Assembly (NCBI GenBank): GCA_029260135.1 | Contig: JAJDDV010000011.1 | Location: 1 to 64,000, forward strand | DNA: 64,000 nucleotides | Reading direction: 5' to 3' | DNA from: Phycisphaerae bacterium | GTDB taxonomy: Bacteria; Planctomycetota; Phycisphaerae; UBA1845 | Shown: positions 35,207-45,250 of the stretch, piece after piece | How the letters are laid out: each line of letters starts with the position of its first letter | Numbering within the stretch: position 1 is the stretch's first letter | Translations under genes and position numbers: made by a program | The notes under the pieces: generated by a model | Databases searched by the model: none | The model's input: the letters and a program-made list of their open reading frames with translations, nothing else | Told to the model about the DNA's origin: nothing

Positions 35207-35902
35207 ATGGCGCTCTTCCGTGCGGCGGGGCGACAGATAAGAGCACTGATGGCGAATCGATTTGCGCATCGCAGCGGAGGGCGAACGGGCGCTTGGCTTA
35301 CCGGGCCGGCGCTGCTCCTGCTGTCGACGATTGGCTGCCAAACCGCCGGGCAGCGCGTGCAGCTCGTACGCGCGAACGACCAACTTCGTGTGGAGAACCG
35401 GCGCCTTCAGAAGAATATCGACCAGCGGGACAGCGCGATCGTAGCGCTCGAGCACCAGGTCGACACGCTCGCGGCGATGGGCGATGATCGACCGTGGGAC
35501 CTGTTTACGCCGGTTCGCGTGGAAATCGCCAGCCGATCCGGTGGCGCCGACTACGACGGGTTGCCGGGTGACGATGGCGTCACGGCCTACGTGCGACCGC
35601 GGGACGCAGACGGCGACATCGTCAAAGCCCCCGGGAGAATCTCGATTCAGTTGATCGACAATACCGACCTGAACGCCCCCCGCGTGCTCGCCCTCTGCAC
35701 CTTCGACGATCCGCAAATCCTCCGGCAGGCCTGGCACGGTCGATTCGCCACGGACCATTACACGCTGCAATGCCCATTTCCCGAGGAGAGTCTCCCGCTG
35801 GTGCCACAACGTGTCACCGTCAGCGCGATCTTCGTCGATTTCCTCACCGGGAAGACCCTCGCCGACGTCAAAGTGGTCTCGATCTCGACCCCGCGACCTT
35901 GA
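35207..35902 (+). CDS. Lipoprotein with N-terminal coiled coil
   Basis: The product has 231 residues from the ATG at 35207 (AGGGC upstream). The ATG at 35249 gives a more typical lipoprotein signal of about 30 residues ending in LSTIGC. After the lipid Cys comes a 40-residue heptad-rich helix (VRANDQLRVENRRLQKNIDQRD), likely coiled coil. A C2-like or transthyretin-like beta domain follows (WDLFTPVRVEIASRSGG ... VTVSAIFVDFLTGK). I know similar lipoproteins only as hypothetical. It starts six nt after the aminotransferase stop, so the two may be co-transcribed. Confidence 0.75.
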   Translation: MALFRAAGRQIRALMANRFAHRSGGRTGAWLTGPALLLLSTIGCQTAGQRVQLVRANDQLRVENRRLQKNIDQRDSAIVALEHQVDTLAAMGDDRPWDLFTPVRVEIASRSGGADYDGLPGDDGVTAYVRPRDADGDIVKAPGRISIQLIDNTDLNAPRVLALCTFDDPQILRQAWHGRFATDHYTLQCPFPEESLPLVPQRVTVSAIFVDFLTGKTLADVKVVSISTPRP

Positions 35903-36018
35903 ACAAGATCTCCCGGTGCCTTCGCCTCTCGCACCATCGTCCTGTCAGATCGTGCCAATAGCTGACATTTCCGAAGACAGATCCTCGAACCTCTCAGCAA
36001 ACCACCCACACGACCCGT

Positions 36019-36047
36019 CCGCCGTTCTCGACCGGGCGGCGGTTTTT
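36019..36047 (+). terminator. Probable Rho-independent terminator
   Basis: CCGCCG pairs with CGGCGG around a 12-nt loop, then five T residues. It lies about 115 nt past the lipoprotein stop. The stem is short, so confidence is moderate. The rest of the spacer to 36263 shows nothing else. Confidence 0.6.
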
Positions 36048-36263
36048 GGGCTGGAAACCGCCCGGATCGGCCGCAAATGCGTAGAATTCCCCCATCCTGC
36101 CCGAAAAAAACGTTGACTTTGAGAAACGGATTTCATTAGGATGGATCCTGTCGGCGGCGATCGCTTCGGGCAAAAGGCACGTTCTAGCCATGGTCACCGG
36201 CCGACATGCGCGATGCGTCACGCATATCTGAACTCGAGAGGTGAATAAAGGAGGAACGGATCG

Positions 36264-39200
36264 ATGAACACTTCCGGTGGTCTTCGAAGGTGGCACTCGG
36301 TATCGGGTGTTGTGGTGTTGGCATGGTTGGTCTGCGGCGTTCCATTGAGGGCAGCGCCACCGGGCCAGGGCGATCGCCGCAGTGGACCACCCGTTGCGGG
36401 TGAGATTCGATATGCCCCTCCTGTTCACGCCTATCGAACGAGTACGGTACTACTGCGTGAAGGAGGCGGTGTTGAGCCCCTTTCCTTGAACCTGGACGGC
36501 GGCACCTATAGGGCATCCGTCGCAGGCGTGGCGACCATTTCCTGCCGAGCCAACTCCGACTGCGACGACTGCAACCCGTGTACGACGGACGTCTGTACGG
36601 TCGTTCCGCCGTCGATCAACGGCACCTGCTCAAACGACCCCGTGACGCAGTGCGGTTCGTGCAGCGACCAGGACTTCTGTAACGGTCCGGAGCTCTGTGA
36701 CGCAGCAGGGATCTGCCGTGATCCCGCGCCCGGAACGCCGTGCGGAGGATCGCCTGGTACGATTTGCGATGAACTCGGTGGCCCGGCACAGCGAGGCGAA
36801 TGCCTGGCTCCCTGCCAAAGCGACCTTGACTGCCTCGATGAACTCGAGTGCAACGGAATTGAAACTTGCGAACTTCGCGAGTGCGTCGACGGCGTCGCTC
36901 CGGCACCCGGGACGGCGTGCAGCGCCGATGCGGACTGTGACACGGCAAACGGTGGATTCTGCGGCGGCGTCTGTCGCGCCGGGAGCGTACCCTGCGGCTT
37001 GGCGTCCGCGTGCAAAGAGCAGTACTGCTCGGCCGGTTCAAACGCCGGTGCACCATGCACCACAAATGGCGACTGCGGCCTCGGTGGCCAGTGCCAGGTC
37101 GGCGCCGATTGCGTCGTCAACGGACGATGCTGCGCGGATGACGGCAGCGGGGATTTTCTGACTTGCACACGTTCCAACAAGTCAGCTTGTATCACGTTGG
37201 GCGGTCGCTGGCTGTTCATCGGCGATGATCCGGGAAGCGACGGTGACGAGGCGAACTGCGCTCGACCCGCCGCGGCAAGTCTGCCCAACGCGGGCGAGAC
37301 GTTCAACTGCCCCAACTACGCTTCAGGAATCGATGCCGACCTTCCGCTCACGTCGCTGGTTCCTGTGGGCAGGGTGGGTGCAGCCTCCTGCAACATGATG
37401 CAAGAGGTCGGCGATGATTACGGCCTCGCGGGGCTCGATCTCGGGGAATACCTCGAGGTCACGACGTTTCGCTTTATCGGGGGATTCCAGACGGACGGCA
37501 TCCCCGGCAGCGCATCGCGGATTCGCGTGACATTCTATGACGCCCAAGGGAATTTCATCGAGGATACGATCACCAATACGCAGATCGGAGGCGGAAACCC
37601 CCAGCTTCGTACGATCATCTTTGCTGAAAAGCCCAAGATTCCCGCCAACGGTTTCGTCGCCGTTCGGGCCGCGGTGCGATTCTCCCCATTCGGCAAGCAT
37701 ACGTGGATGGGCGGCGTGTCGGCCGCCGATACCGGTGCGAACAGCCCGAACGTCATGTGGTTGAACGGCGCAGCGGTCGACGCCTCACTCGTGATGGGTG
37801 GTTCGCCTGGAAGTCCAACGGCGCCGGGGATCCTGGCGTTCGAGATCGCCGGAAACATCATTGAAAACCCCAGTGGTGCCTGCTGCGACTCGGCGACCGG
37901 GGCGTGCGATCTGGTGCTCCCGTGGCTTTGCGAGCAAACGCGTTGCAGTCACGACCAGAATGTCCCGTGCACAGTCGATGGCGACTGCGGTACCGGCAAT
38001 ACCTGCCTGCCGCCAGGATTCTTCCAGGGCGCACAGACACAGTGTCAGGCCTGCTCAAATGATCCGTTTAGCTCCTGCTCGAGCAGCGCAAATTGCCCCT
38101 CTTGTTCCGGCGAACCGGGAACCTGTGAAGGCGACCCCGGAAGTACCGCCTGCGCCGTCGACGCGGACTGCATCCCCTTCGGCGCCGGCCGCTGCCTTCT
38201 GCACGCGTGCAATACGAACACGGACTGTCCCGGCGGCGTCTGCACCGGAACGACATGCGTCGGTGGATCCAACGATGGTAACGCTTGTGATCCCGACGTC
38301 GATTGCGTCGGCGGCGGGACGTGCACGGGCACGGAAGACTGTGACCCCGCCCCGCCGGCCTGCACCAGGGAAGCCTGCTGCGCAGACACGCCGGACGGCA
38401 CCGGCGGGATTGCCTGTATTCCGGTCGAGCAGGGCGCGGGTTGTCCCCCGGGGCACACGTCCAGGGGATTCGGGACCAATTGCGATCCCAACCTCTGCGA
38501 ACATCCCTCGAGCGGCTACGACACCTGTGTCGAGGCCGCGCTGCCGGGCAACCTTCACGCGTTCGACGTCGCGTCCCTCGAAGGATGCGAGACGCTGGTC
38601 TGGACGGCTACGGGGAACAACCTGAATGCGGCGTTCGGCGACTTCGTCGGCGACGGGTCCGGAACGTGCGAGTTCGGTATGTTCGCCCAGGATGGAGCGT
38701 TCCAGGACCGCGGATGGTGGCATGCCTTCACCATCAACGCCTGCGCCAACGTCCGCATGGACTTCTGCGGTACGGCGGAACTCTACGGTGAGGTCAAAGA
38801 GCCGGCCTGGGCGAACCTGTGGGCGGCCTGCAACCCCTGTGGTGCGACCGTCTCTTCATCCGTTGTCGGCGGGCTGTTCGAAGGCGGGTGCGTCGGAAGC
38901 GCGGACGCGTCGGGCGACCGGGGCGGTCCGTTCTGCGCACGGGACGACCTCTGGCAAACGTACGGTCCCCTCCGACCGGGCACCTACTGGTATCCCGTGT
39001 TCAGTGGCGCGTCCGGGACGTTTGGACAATACCAGATCCACTTCTCGGTGTCTGCTTGTGCCAAGTCCGCCTGCTGCTTGCCCGAAGATATGTGCGTCAA
39101 GGTCGACGACTCGCTCGTGTTTGACGGCGCGGGCAGTGTCGTGACCTGTGCAGACGACGCCGGGTGCGCCGCGTTGCAGTTCTGCGACAACGCGCTGGAC

Positions 39201-42089
39201 GTCGCGTGCACCGTGAATGGGGATTGCCCGGCCTGCGTTGGCGGTCCAACGCCTGACGCAGCGTGCACCGTGGATGCGGACTGTGGTACCGGCGGTACGT
39301 GCAGCGGCACATCCACCTGCCGTGCGGCGACGTGTGGGCTCTGCGCGCTGGCGAACTCGTTCGATTGCCAGACGGCCCTCGGAAAGTGGAACGGCTTCGG
39401 ATCGACCCGTACGCAGTGTCCGGGAGGATCGTGTGAAGCGGGCACTTGCGTCGACGGCGAGCACGACGGCGAGGCCTGTGATCCTGCGGGCAGTGACCCG
39501 ATCACATCCTGTCTCGGCGGGCCGTGCGACATCGGCTCCTGCTGTACCGGAGCGGCGCTGTGCCAAGATCAGGCGATTCCGGGGACGCCGTGCAATCCCG
39601 CCAATCCCACGACCTGTCTGACACGCGCCGAATGCACCGTGGGCACCTTCCGAGGAAGTGCGGGCTGTGCCGATCTGGTGGCACCCTGTCCGGCCTGTGA
39701 GATGATCGGTGACACCAACTGCCAGTTCCCGCTCGGGTCCGGACTGACGTATACCAGCGACCTTAGCCTCGGTGAGAACGGGGTGACCGTCGCGGACGAC
39801 TTTGAACCGTCGGGAAACACACTCGACAGAGTCTGTGTGTGGGGAACCTACATGGACCCGTCCGGACCGAGTCCGTCGGGATCGAATTCGGAAGAGTACA
39901 GCTGCGTGGGGCTGACCGTCGGCGAGCAGTTCCGCATACGCGTCTTCGAAGACGGCGCGCTGGACGCCGATCCTAACACGCCCGCGGGACTTCCCGGAAC
40001 GATGGTGGGGCAATCCTTGGTCTCGGCCGCCAACATCGTCTCAGGCCCCGAACGCGGAACGACGCTCGAATCGACATACGGCATCGTCATGCAAAGCTAC
40101 ACGCTGACGCTCGACACGCCGATTACCGGTCTGTCGGTGGGCGCTCGCCACTGGCTCGAGGTCGTCAACTATACGCCAATTCCAGAGGGCAACACCTGTT
40201 GGTGGAGTTGGGCGCAGCACATTCCGGAGGGGCGCCATGGCCATGTCGCCGTCGGTATCAGCCCGGCCGGTGACACGCCCGATGACCTGCTCTTGCGCCC
40301 GTCTGTCTATGTGAACGGAAGCTCGCGAGGTGGCACCGATATGGCGTTCTGCCTGTCCATGGACTTCGCCGCGCCGGATGACCCGATTGGCGCCTGCTGG
40401 AACTGCGCTACGGTTCCAGGTTGTCAACCCAGGACGTTGGCCGACTGCAGTCTGCAAACCAACGTCTGGGATCGCACCGATCCCTCCTGCCTGAACGCCG
40501 AACCGCCACCACAGACCAACGACTTCTGTAAGGCGGGTGGCGCAGCGGGCGCAGGGATGGTCGCGTCGATGCTGACGTGCGGCGACGGAATCATCGATCC
40601 GGGTGAACAATGCGATCCACCGAGTCCCGGGTTGTGTACGATCGAGTGCCAGCTTGAGTGCGTCCCACCCGTCATCGTTGGCGGGGACGGTGCGCTGAAG
40701 ATCAGCGACGGACTCTACCCGTTCGACAACGCGTGCGCCAATGTGGATGGTCCGTCGTTGGTGGCGACCACCGGCGGCGATGAGGCCATGGACGGCGATA
40801 TCTGGTACGCCTACACCGCCAGTTGCACTGGCAAAATGAGCGTCGATTCCTGCCCGACACAAACGGCATGGAACCGCAACGGCTACAGCGGTATCGATGC
40901 CGAATTGGCGGTGTACCACGAGGACCAGACGAGCTGTGACGGCGGGAGCAACAGCGATGCCCCCTGCGTTTGTCCAGGGAATCCGCCGCGGGCCAAGTGC
41001 ATCGATACGGTACAGTGCCCCGGTACCACCGTCTGCGACGAGTTCGGTCTCCCGGCCGGCTGCAGCAACGAAGCCATCGGAATGTGCCGCAATCTCTGCC
41101 CCTGCCCCGGACAGTTCTCGGGCGTGAGCCCACTGCAGCACTCCACCGGATCGGACGAAGGCTGCAACGGCATCGCGGACGCCGGATCGGGCTATCTCGA
41201 GCGGACCGTCTTCCCGAACGAATGTTGGCTGATTCGCGTCGGATCCTGGATGCCCGCAGGTTCCCAACCGGGAACAGGGAGTCGGGGTCGTGGATTGATG
41301 TCGGTCGGATGTGAAGGCCAGATCTGCTTCCCGTCGAGCCCGCCACTTCAGGAACTGGGCGAGGATACCGGTACACCGCCGCCACTGGTCGCGTGGAACA
41401 AGTCACGAATGCTCTCGATTGAGGGTGGTGACGCCGGACGCCTGCAGGCGATTCGTGTGAAATTCACGGCGTTGCCGCCGGGCTGGACTTCCTGGATCGG
41501 ACAATCGCTCTTCGTCCAGGAGCCCTGGCTGGGGAGCGAAAAAGGTGGCACGAGCTTCTACGACCCGCCGCCACCAGGGGATGAGACCCTGCAGCTGGCT
41601 GAGCTGGATTGCCAACCGTACTTCACGGACTGGTCAACGGTCGGCGTCGTTCACGTCATCCACCCGGCCCTCGTGCCGAGTCTGTTGCTCCAACCGGCCG
41701 GTCCCGTGGCCATCCCGGCGCTCTACACCGTTCAGTTGATCGATGACACGTGTCCGCCAAGCCTCGAAGCGTCGTACAGCGACCCGTTGGTCATTCGTAC
41801 CGCCGCGTGGGCTGACGTCACGGAACTGGACGCCGGAACCTACCGAGTTCCAGGCGACAATGTCAGCGTCGTGGACACGCTGGCGATGGTGGCGAAGTTC
41901 GCCGGTGACCCCAATGCACCGAGCAAAGCGAACGCGTCACTCCTCGGTGTGACCGCGGGGCCCGAGCCAAGACTCGATGGTAAGATCACCATCAGCGAAA
42001 CGGTCTCCGTCTTGGGGGCCTTCAGTGGCGAAAACTACCCGTTCACCGAAGCAGACACCGCACCGCCGCCGGGACAGTGTCCTCCGTGA
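36264..42089 (+). CDS. Giant secreted Cys-rich protein with C-terminal dockerin
   Basis: The 1941-residue protein starts at an ATG after GGAGG and has a signal peptide (cleavage near LRAAP). It is built of alternating Cys-rich linkers and beta domains. Residues about 94-330 hold short repeats of the type DSDCDDCNPCTTDVC. A beta-sandwich (about 340-530) precedes GACC/SACC/GSCC motif cassettes (about 537-770, 925-1130). Prepeptidase-like beta domains lie at about 750-925 and 1480-1640. A Myxococcus-type Cys repeat (CGDGIIDPGEQCD) starts at C1439. The C-terminal 90 residues (about 1850-1932) are a divergent dockerin pair (GDNVSVVDTLAMVAKF; DGKITISETVSVLGAF). It should be a disulfide-stabilised extracellular scaffold or ligand. 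No catalytic motif is evident. Confidence 0.85.
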   Translation: MNTSGGLRRWHSVSGVVVLAWLVCGVPLRAAPPGQGDRRSGPPVAGEIRYAPPVHAYRTSTVLLREGGGVEPLSLNLDGGTYRASVAGVATISCRANSDCDDCNPCTTDVCTVVPPSINGTCSNDPVTQCGSCSDQDFCNGPELCDAAGICRDPAPGTPCGGSPGTICDELGGPAQRGECLAPCQSDLDCLDELECNGIETCELRECVDGVAPAPGTACSADADCDTANGGFCGGVCRAGSVPCGLASACKEQYCSAGSNAGAPCTTNGDCGLGGQCQVGADCVVNGRCCADDGSGDFLTCTRSNKSACITLGGRWLFIGDDPGSDGDEANCARPAAASLPNAGETFNCPNYASGIDADLPLTSLVPVGRVGAASCNMMQEVGDDYGLAGLDLGEYLEVTTFRFIGGFQTDGIPGSASRIRVTFYDAQGNFIEDTITNTQIGGGNPQLRTIIFAEKPKIPANGFVAVRAAVRFSPFGKHTWMGGVSAADTGANSPNVMWLNGAAVDASLVMGGSPGSPTAPGILAFEIAGNIIENPSGACCDSATGACDLVLPWLCEQTRCSHDQNVPCTVDGDCGTGNTCLPPGFFQGAQTQCQACSNDPFSSCSSSANCPSCSGEPGTCEGDPGSTACAVDADCIPFGAGRCLLHACNTNTDCPGGVCTGTTCVGGSNDGNACDPDVDCVGGGTCTGTEDCDPAPPACTREACCADTPDGTGGIACIPVEQGAGCPPGHTSRGFGTNCDPNLCEHPSSGYDTCVEAALPGNLHAFDVASLEGCETLVWTATGNNLNAAFGDFVGDGSGTCEFGMFAQDGAFQDRGWWHAFTINACANVRMDFCGTAELYGEVKEPAWANLWAACNPCGATVSSSVVGGLFEGGCVGSADASGDRGGPFCARDDLWQTYGPLRPGTYWYPVFSGASGTFGQYQIHFSVSACAKSACCLPEDMCVKVDDSLVFDGAGSVVTCADDAGCAALQFCDNALDVACTVNGDCPACVGGPTPDAACTVDADCGTGGTCSGTSTCRAATCGLCALANSFDCQTALGKWNGFGSTRTQCPGGSCEAGTCVDGEHDGEACDPAGSDPITSCLGGPCDIGSCCTGAALCQDQAIPGTPCNPANPTTCLTRAECTVGTFRGSAGCADLVAPCPACEMIGDTNCQFPLGSGLTYTSDLSLGENGVTVADDFEPSGNTLDRVCVWGTYMDPSGPSPSGSNSEEYSCVGLTVGEQFRIRVFEDGALDADPNTPAGLPGTMVGQSLVSAANIVSGPERGTTLESTYGIVMQSYTLTLDTPITGLSVGARHWLEVVNYTPIPEGNTCWWSWAQHIPEGRHGHVAVGISPAGDTPDDLLLRPSVYVNGSSRGGTDMAFCLSMDFAAPDDPIGACWNCATVPGCQPRTLADCSLQTNVWDRTDPSCLNAEPPPQTNDFCKAGGAAGAGMVASMLTCGDGIIDPGEQCDPPSPGLCTIECQLECVPPVIVGGDGALKISDGLYPFDNACANVDGPSLVATTGGDEAMDGDIWYAYTASCTGKMSVDSCPTQTAWNRNGYSGIDAELAVYHEDQTSCDGGSNSDAPCVCPGNPPRAKCIDTVQCPGTTVCDEFGLPAGCSNEAIGMCRNLCPCPGQFSGVSPLQHSTGSDEGCNGIADAGSGYLERTVFPNECWLIRVGSWMPAGSQPGTGSRGRGLMSVGCEGQICFPSSPPLQELGEDTGTPPPLVAWNKSRMLSIEGGDAGRLQAIRVKFTALPPGWTSWIGQSLFVQEPWLGSEKGGTSFYDPPPPGDETLQLAELDCQPYFTDWSTVGVVHVIHPALVPSLLLQPAGPVAIPALYTVQLIDDTCPPSLEASYSDPLVIRTAAWADVTELDAGTYRVPGDNVSVVDTLAMVAKFAGDPNAPSKANASLLGVTAGPEPRLDGKITISETVSVLGAFSGENYPFTEADTAPPPGQCPP

Positions 42090-42163
42090 TCGGACTGATG
42101 TTTCCTCCCGGGGGGGTGGGCCTCATGGACCCACTCCCTGGGGATCCTTAGGTGCTCATAGAG

Positions 42164-42213
42164 CAAGGCCGCCGGCAGGCGATCCATCCGTTGATCGCAC
42201 GTCGGCGGCCTTG
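42164..42213. terminator. Strong hairpin between convergent genes
   Basis: CAAGGCCGCCG pairs over 11 bp with CGGCGGCCTTG, and the loop holds an inner GCGATC/GATCGC stem. It lies between the giant protein and the convergent acyl-CoA dehydrogenase gene and probably ends transcription in both directions, though T runs are short. Confidence 0.65.
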
Positions 42214-42364
42214 TATGTGCATAGCTTCGCTGCAGCGACAGCGAAGCCGTTGCTCTCAAGCTACTGCCGTCGGACGCGTCACGAGCGGCCAACGGGTGGA
42301 CACAGGAGCAGCGGACAGGAAAGGGGGAGGGGGAACACGGTAGGCCGGCAAATGCGTCTTCGCG

Positions 42365-44128
42365 CTACGACATCGAAGGAACCGGACCCGCGAGCGTCTC
42401 GTAATCGGTGATCGCCGAAGTATCACCGCTGCAAAGCACCGCCAGGTCCCGGTCCAATGTCGCAAGCCCCGAATCGATGAACCGCTTCGCCACGATGCGC
42501 TTTCGCTCGTTACCGGCAGCCTGCTGAAGAAGAAGATGTCCCACCAGCACGGTGATCGCGCTATCGACCAGTCGCCGTCCGTGAAGGTCCATGTACTCGA
42601 CACCGCGCTGCTTCACAAAGGCGATACTCTCGAGCACTTTCGCCTTGCCCTCGACGAGCCGACTCTTCAACTCGTTCAGTCTGGGACCATCGGCTGGGTC
42701 AAAGTACTCATGCTGCTCGAACGATTCGACGTGCCTCTCGAACGCTCCGCCGCAGACACCCCGGACGGCCGCGACGACCTGCAACTGGCTTGTCCCCTCG
42801 TAGATCGTCGTGATCCGCGCGTCTCGCAGATAGCGCTCGACCGGATAGTCGGTCATGTACCCCGAACCACCGAGCACCTGCAACGCGTCGTTGGCCACCC
42901 GAACGCACATCTCGGACGCCCAATATTTGCTCATCGGCGTGAGCATGCCGTTGAGTCGCTTGTAGACCCGCGCGTCGCCCTTGCGACGCTTGAGGTCATC
43001 CTTGTCTTTGGGCGGGTTCGTCTCCAGCACGCGCTGATTGTTAAACTCCAGATCGCAGACGCGACTGGTTTCATAGACCAACGCACGCGATGCCTCGACC
43101 GCCACTTTCATCTCCGTCACCATCTCGGCGACGGCGGGAAGGCGTTCGATCGGACCGCCGAACTGCCTGCGGGTGTGGGCGTAAACCCTGGCTGATCGGT
43201 ACGCCGCCTCGGCAATGCCCAGCGACTGCGCCGCGATGCCCAACCGCGCCCCGTTCATCAGACTCATCACGTAGCGAATCAACCCGAGCTGCCGTTCGCC
43301 GACGAGCTTGCCCGGAACGTCGTCATAGACCAGCTCGCACGTCGGCGACCCGTGAATACCGAGCTTCTCCTCGAGATGCCTGACCTTGAGCCGCGGTCCA
43401 CGATCCACCAGAAACAGGCTCAGACCGCGACCGTCTTTAATCTCCGGCTCGCTCCGGGCGAGGGTGAGAATCACGTCTCCGCAACCGTTCGTAATGAACC
43501 GCTTGACACCGTTCAGCCGCCACTGCCCGTCATCGTCCTGCCAGGCACGCAACCCGACGGACTGCAAATCGCTTCCCGCATCAGGTTCCGTCAGCGCCAT
43601 CGCACCGGTCACTTCACCATCGCAAAAACGCGGCAAGTACTCGTCCTTGAGTGCGTCGTCGGCGTAAGCGTTGATCGTCTCGCCGATACCCTGAAGACCG
43701 AACAGGTTCATCAGCGACGCGTCCGCGCGGCTGATGATCTCGGTCGCCATCGTGTAAACGACGTTCGGACACTGTAGTCCGCCGTAACGCCGGGGAAGTG
43801 TGAACCCCATCAAATCTGCCTGGGCGAGCGCTTGGAGGTTCTTCCTCACGCCTTCATTCAGGGCGACCGTACCGTCGTCGTTGAGCGCATGACCTTGGGA
43901 ATCAATGTCCGTCGCGCGGGGCGCAATACCATTGGCCGCCACATCCCCGACGATCGTCAGTACACGCTGATAGCTGTCGACCGCGTCGTCCGCATCGAGC
44001 GGACCGTACGATTCGCCACGCTGCGCTGCACCCTGGAAGTCATCTTCCACCGCTGCCGCGATCGCTCGCAGATCGATATGCTCGAAGAGAAACCGCAGGT
44101 CCTCGTTGTCCTCAAAGAAGTTCGCCAT
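42365..44128 (-). CDS. Acyl-CoA dehydrogenase
   Basis: From the ATG at 44128 the product has 587 residues, longer than the usual 380-390 because of a C-terminal extension (about residues 470-587). The core has the family's FAD- and substrate-loop signatures: MALTEPDAGSD, RRYGGLQ, FITNGCGDVI, the middle-domain GIHGSPTCELVYDDV, the catalytic-base region QVLGGSGYMTDYPVERYLRDARI and TIYEGTSQLQ. It should oxidise a fatty or branched acyl-CoA at the alpha-beta bond. It is the last gene of an operon after etfB and etfA, which carry its electrons to the quinone pool. The long form suggests a large or unusual acyl substrate. Confidence 0.92.
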   Translation of the reverse strand: MANFFEDNEDLRFLFEHIDLRAIAAAVEDDFQGAAQRGESYGPLDADDAVDSYQRVLTIVGDVAANGIAPRATDIDSQGHALNDDGTVALNEGVRKNLQALAQADLMGFTLPRRYGGLQCPNVVYTMATEIISRADASLMNLFGLQGIGETINAYADDALKDEYLPRFCDGEVTGAMALTEPDAGSDLQSVGLRAWQDDDGQWRLNGVKRFITNGCGDVILTLARSEPEIKDGRGLSLFLVDRGPRLKVRHLEEKLGIHGSPTCELVYDDVPGKLVGERQLGLIRYVMSLMNGARLGIAAQSLGIAEAAYRSARVYAHTRRQFGGPIERLPAVAEMVTEMKVAVEASRALVYETSRVCDLEFNNQRVLETNPPKDKDDLKRRKGDARVYKRLNGMLTPMSKYWASEMCVRVANDALQVLGGSGYMTDYPVERYLRDARITTIYEGTSQLQVVAAVRGVCGGAFERHVESFEQHEYFDPADGPRLNELKSRLVEGKAKVLESIAFVKQRGVEYMDLHGRRLVDSAITVLVGHLLLQQAAGNERKRIVAKRFIDSGLATLDRDLAVLCSGDTSAITDYETLAGPVPSMS

Positions 44129-44182
44129 GTCTGCAATATCCGCCGCACAGTCGCCGGACACAAACCGGCATCCTGCGCTCCG

Positions 44183-45208
44183 CTACTTCTCCTTGATCGC
44201 CCGAATCATCAGGGGGATCACCTTCTGAAGCTCTCCGACAATACCGTAGTGTGCGACCGAAAAGATCGGCGCCTCGCGATCCCAATTGATCGCAATGATC
44301 TTGGCCGATTCCTCCATCCCCGCGCGGTGTTGAACCGCCCCGCTGATCCCGCACGCGATGTAGAGCGCCGGTCGCACCGTCGTCCCCGTCTGCCCGACCT
44401 GATGGTCCTTGCTGATGAATCCGCCGTCGACCGCGCCACGCGAAGCGCCCACCGCCCCGCCGACGGCGCCGGCGAGATCGTGAATGAGCTGGAATTCCTC
44501 CTTGCTTCCCACCCCGGCACCACCCGCGACAATCGTCCGGGCACTTTTCAGATTGACCTTACGCTTCTCGCGATGTCGCTCGATCAACCGGACGGCCAGG
44601 TCGACGTCACTGAACTCGGCCTTCTCGTCGACGATCGTTCCCTTGCGTCGCGGATCGCCTTCGCCGAGGCGCATCACGCCTTCGCGAACCGTTGCCATTT
44701 GAGGCCAGCGATCGTAGTTGATGATCGTCGCAATGATGTTCCCGCCGAACGCCGGGCGAATCTGCAGTAGCAGGTTCTTGTGCTCGGTCCTCGATTTGCG
44801 TTCGAGATAGTCGCCGATTTCCAGGTCGGTGCAGTCCGCGGTCAGTCCGGCCCGCATCTCCGAAGCCACGCGCGGCGCCAAATCGCGCCCGAGCGGTGTC
44901 GCCCCGTAGAGAACGACCTGCGGTTTGTGCTTCTCGACCAACCGGCAGACCACGCGCGCATAAGGAAGCGTTCGATAATGCTCGAGCCGGGTATCGTGAA
45001 TGTGGTAGACCGTGTCCGCACCGTGAGCGATCAGTCGATACGACAATTCGCGCACGTTCCACCCCGCCAGCACCGCCGCCATCGGCACCTTCAACCGATC
45101 CGCCAGCTCTCGGGCCTTGCTGCAGAGCTCCAGGGATACGTCGCTGAGGCTCTCGTCCTCCTGCTCCGCAAACACCCATACTTCGCCTTGTCGATTCGGT
45201 TCGATCAT
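44183..45208 (-). CDS. etfA: Electron transfer flavoprotein alpha subunit
   Basis: The 341-residue protein has an N-terminal domain (WVFAEQEDESLSDVSLELC) and a C-terminal FAD domain with the ETF-alpha signature (YIACGISGAVQHRAGMEESAKIIAINWD). The FAD-contact Arg and the SGAxQH motif are in place. It forms a heterodimer with EtfB and takes electrons from the acyl-CoA dehydrogenase encoded downstream. Gaps to its neighbours are about 40-55 nt. No strong ribosome site is seen before the ATG at 45208. Length is normal. Confidence 0.95.
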   Translation of the reverse strand: MIEPNRQGEVWVFAEQEDESLSDVSLELCSKARELADRLKVPMAAVLAGWNVRELSYRLIAHGADTVYHIHDTRLEHYRTLPYARVVCRLVEKHKPQVVLYGATPLGRDLAPRVASEMRAGLTADCTDLEIGDYLERKSRTEHKNLLLQIRPAFGGNIIATIINYDRWPQMATVREGVMRLGEGDPRRKGTIVDEKAEFSDVDLAVRLIERHREKRKVNLKSARTIVAGGAGVGSKEEFQLIHDLAGAVGGAVGASRGAVDGGFISKDHQVGQTGTTVRPALYIACGISGAVQHRAGMEESAKIIAINWDREAPIFSVAHYGIVGELQKVIPLMIRAIKEK

Positions 45209-45250
45209 GATATTGGTTATCAGCCGCCGGCGATCTGCCGGTCAGCGCAC

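Noticed and set aside
34178-35809. 543-codon open frame antisense to the aminotransferase and lipoprotein genes
   Set aside because: It covers two well-supported plus-strand genes, has no recognisable domain and is explained by high GC content.
38856-41267. Long open frames antisense to the giant Cys-rich gene
   Set aside because: Composition is Arg/Pro/Gly-rich with no signal, domain or ribosome site. They mirror codon bias of the real gene on the plus strand.
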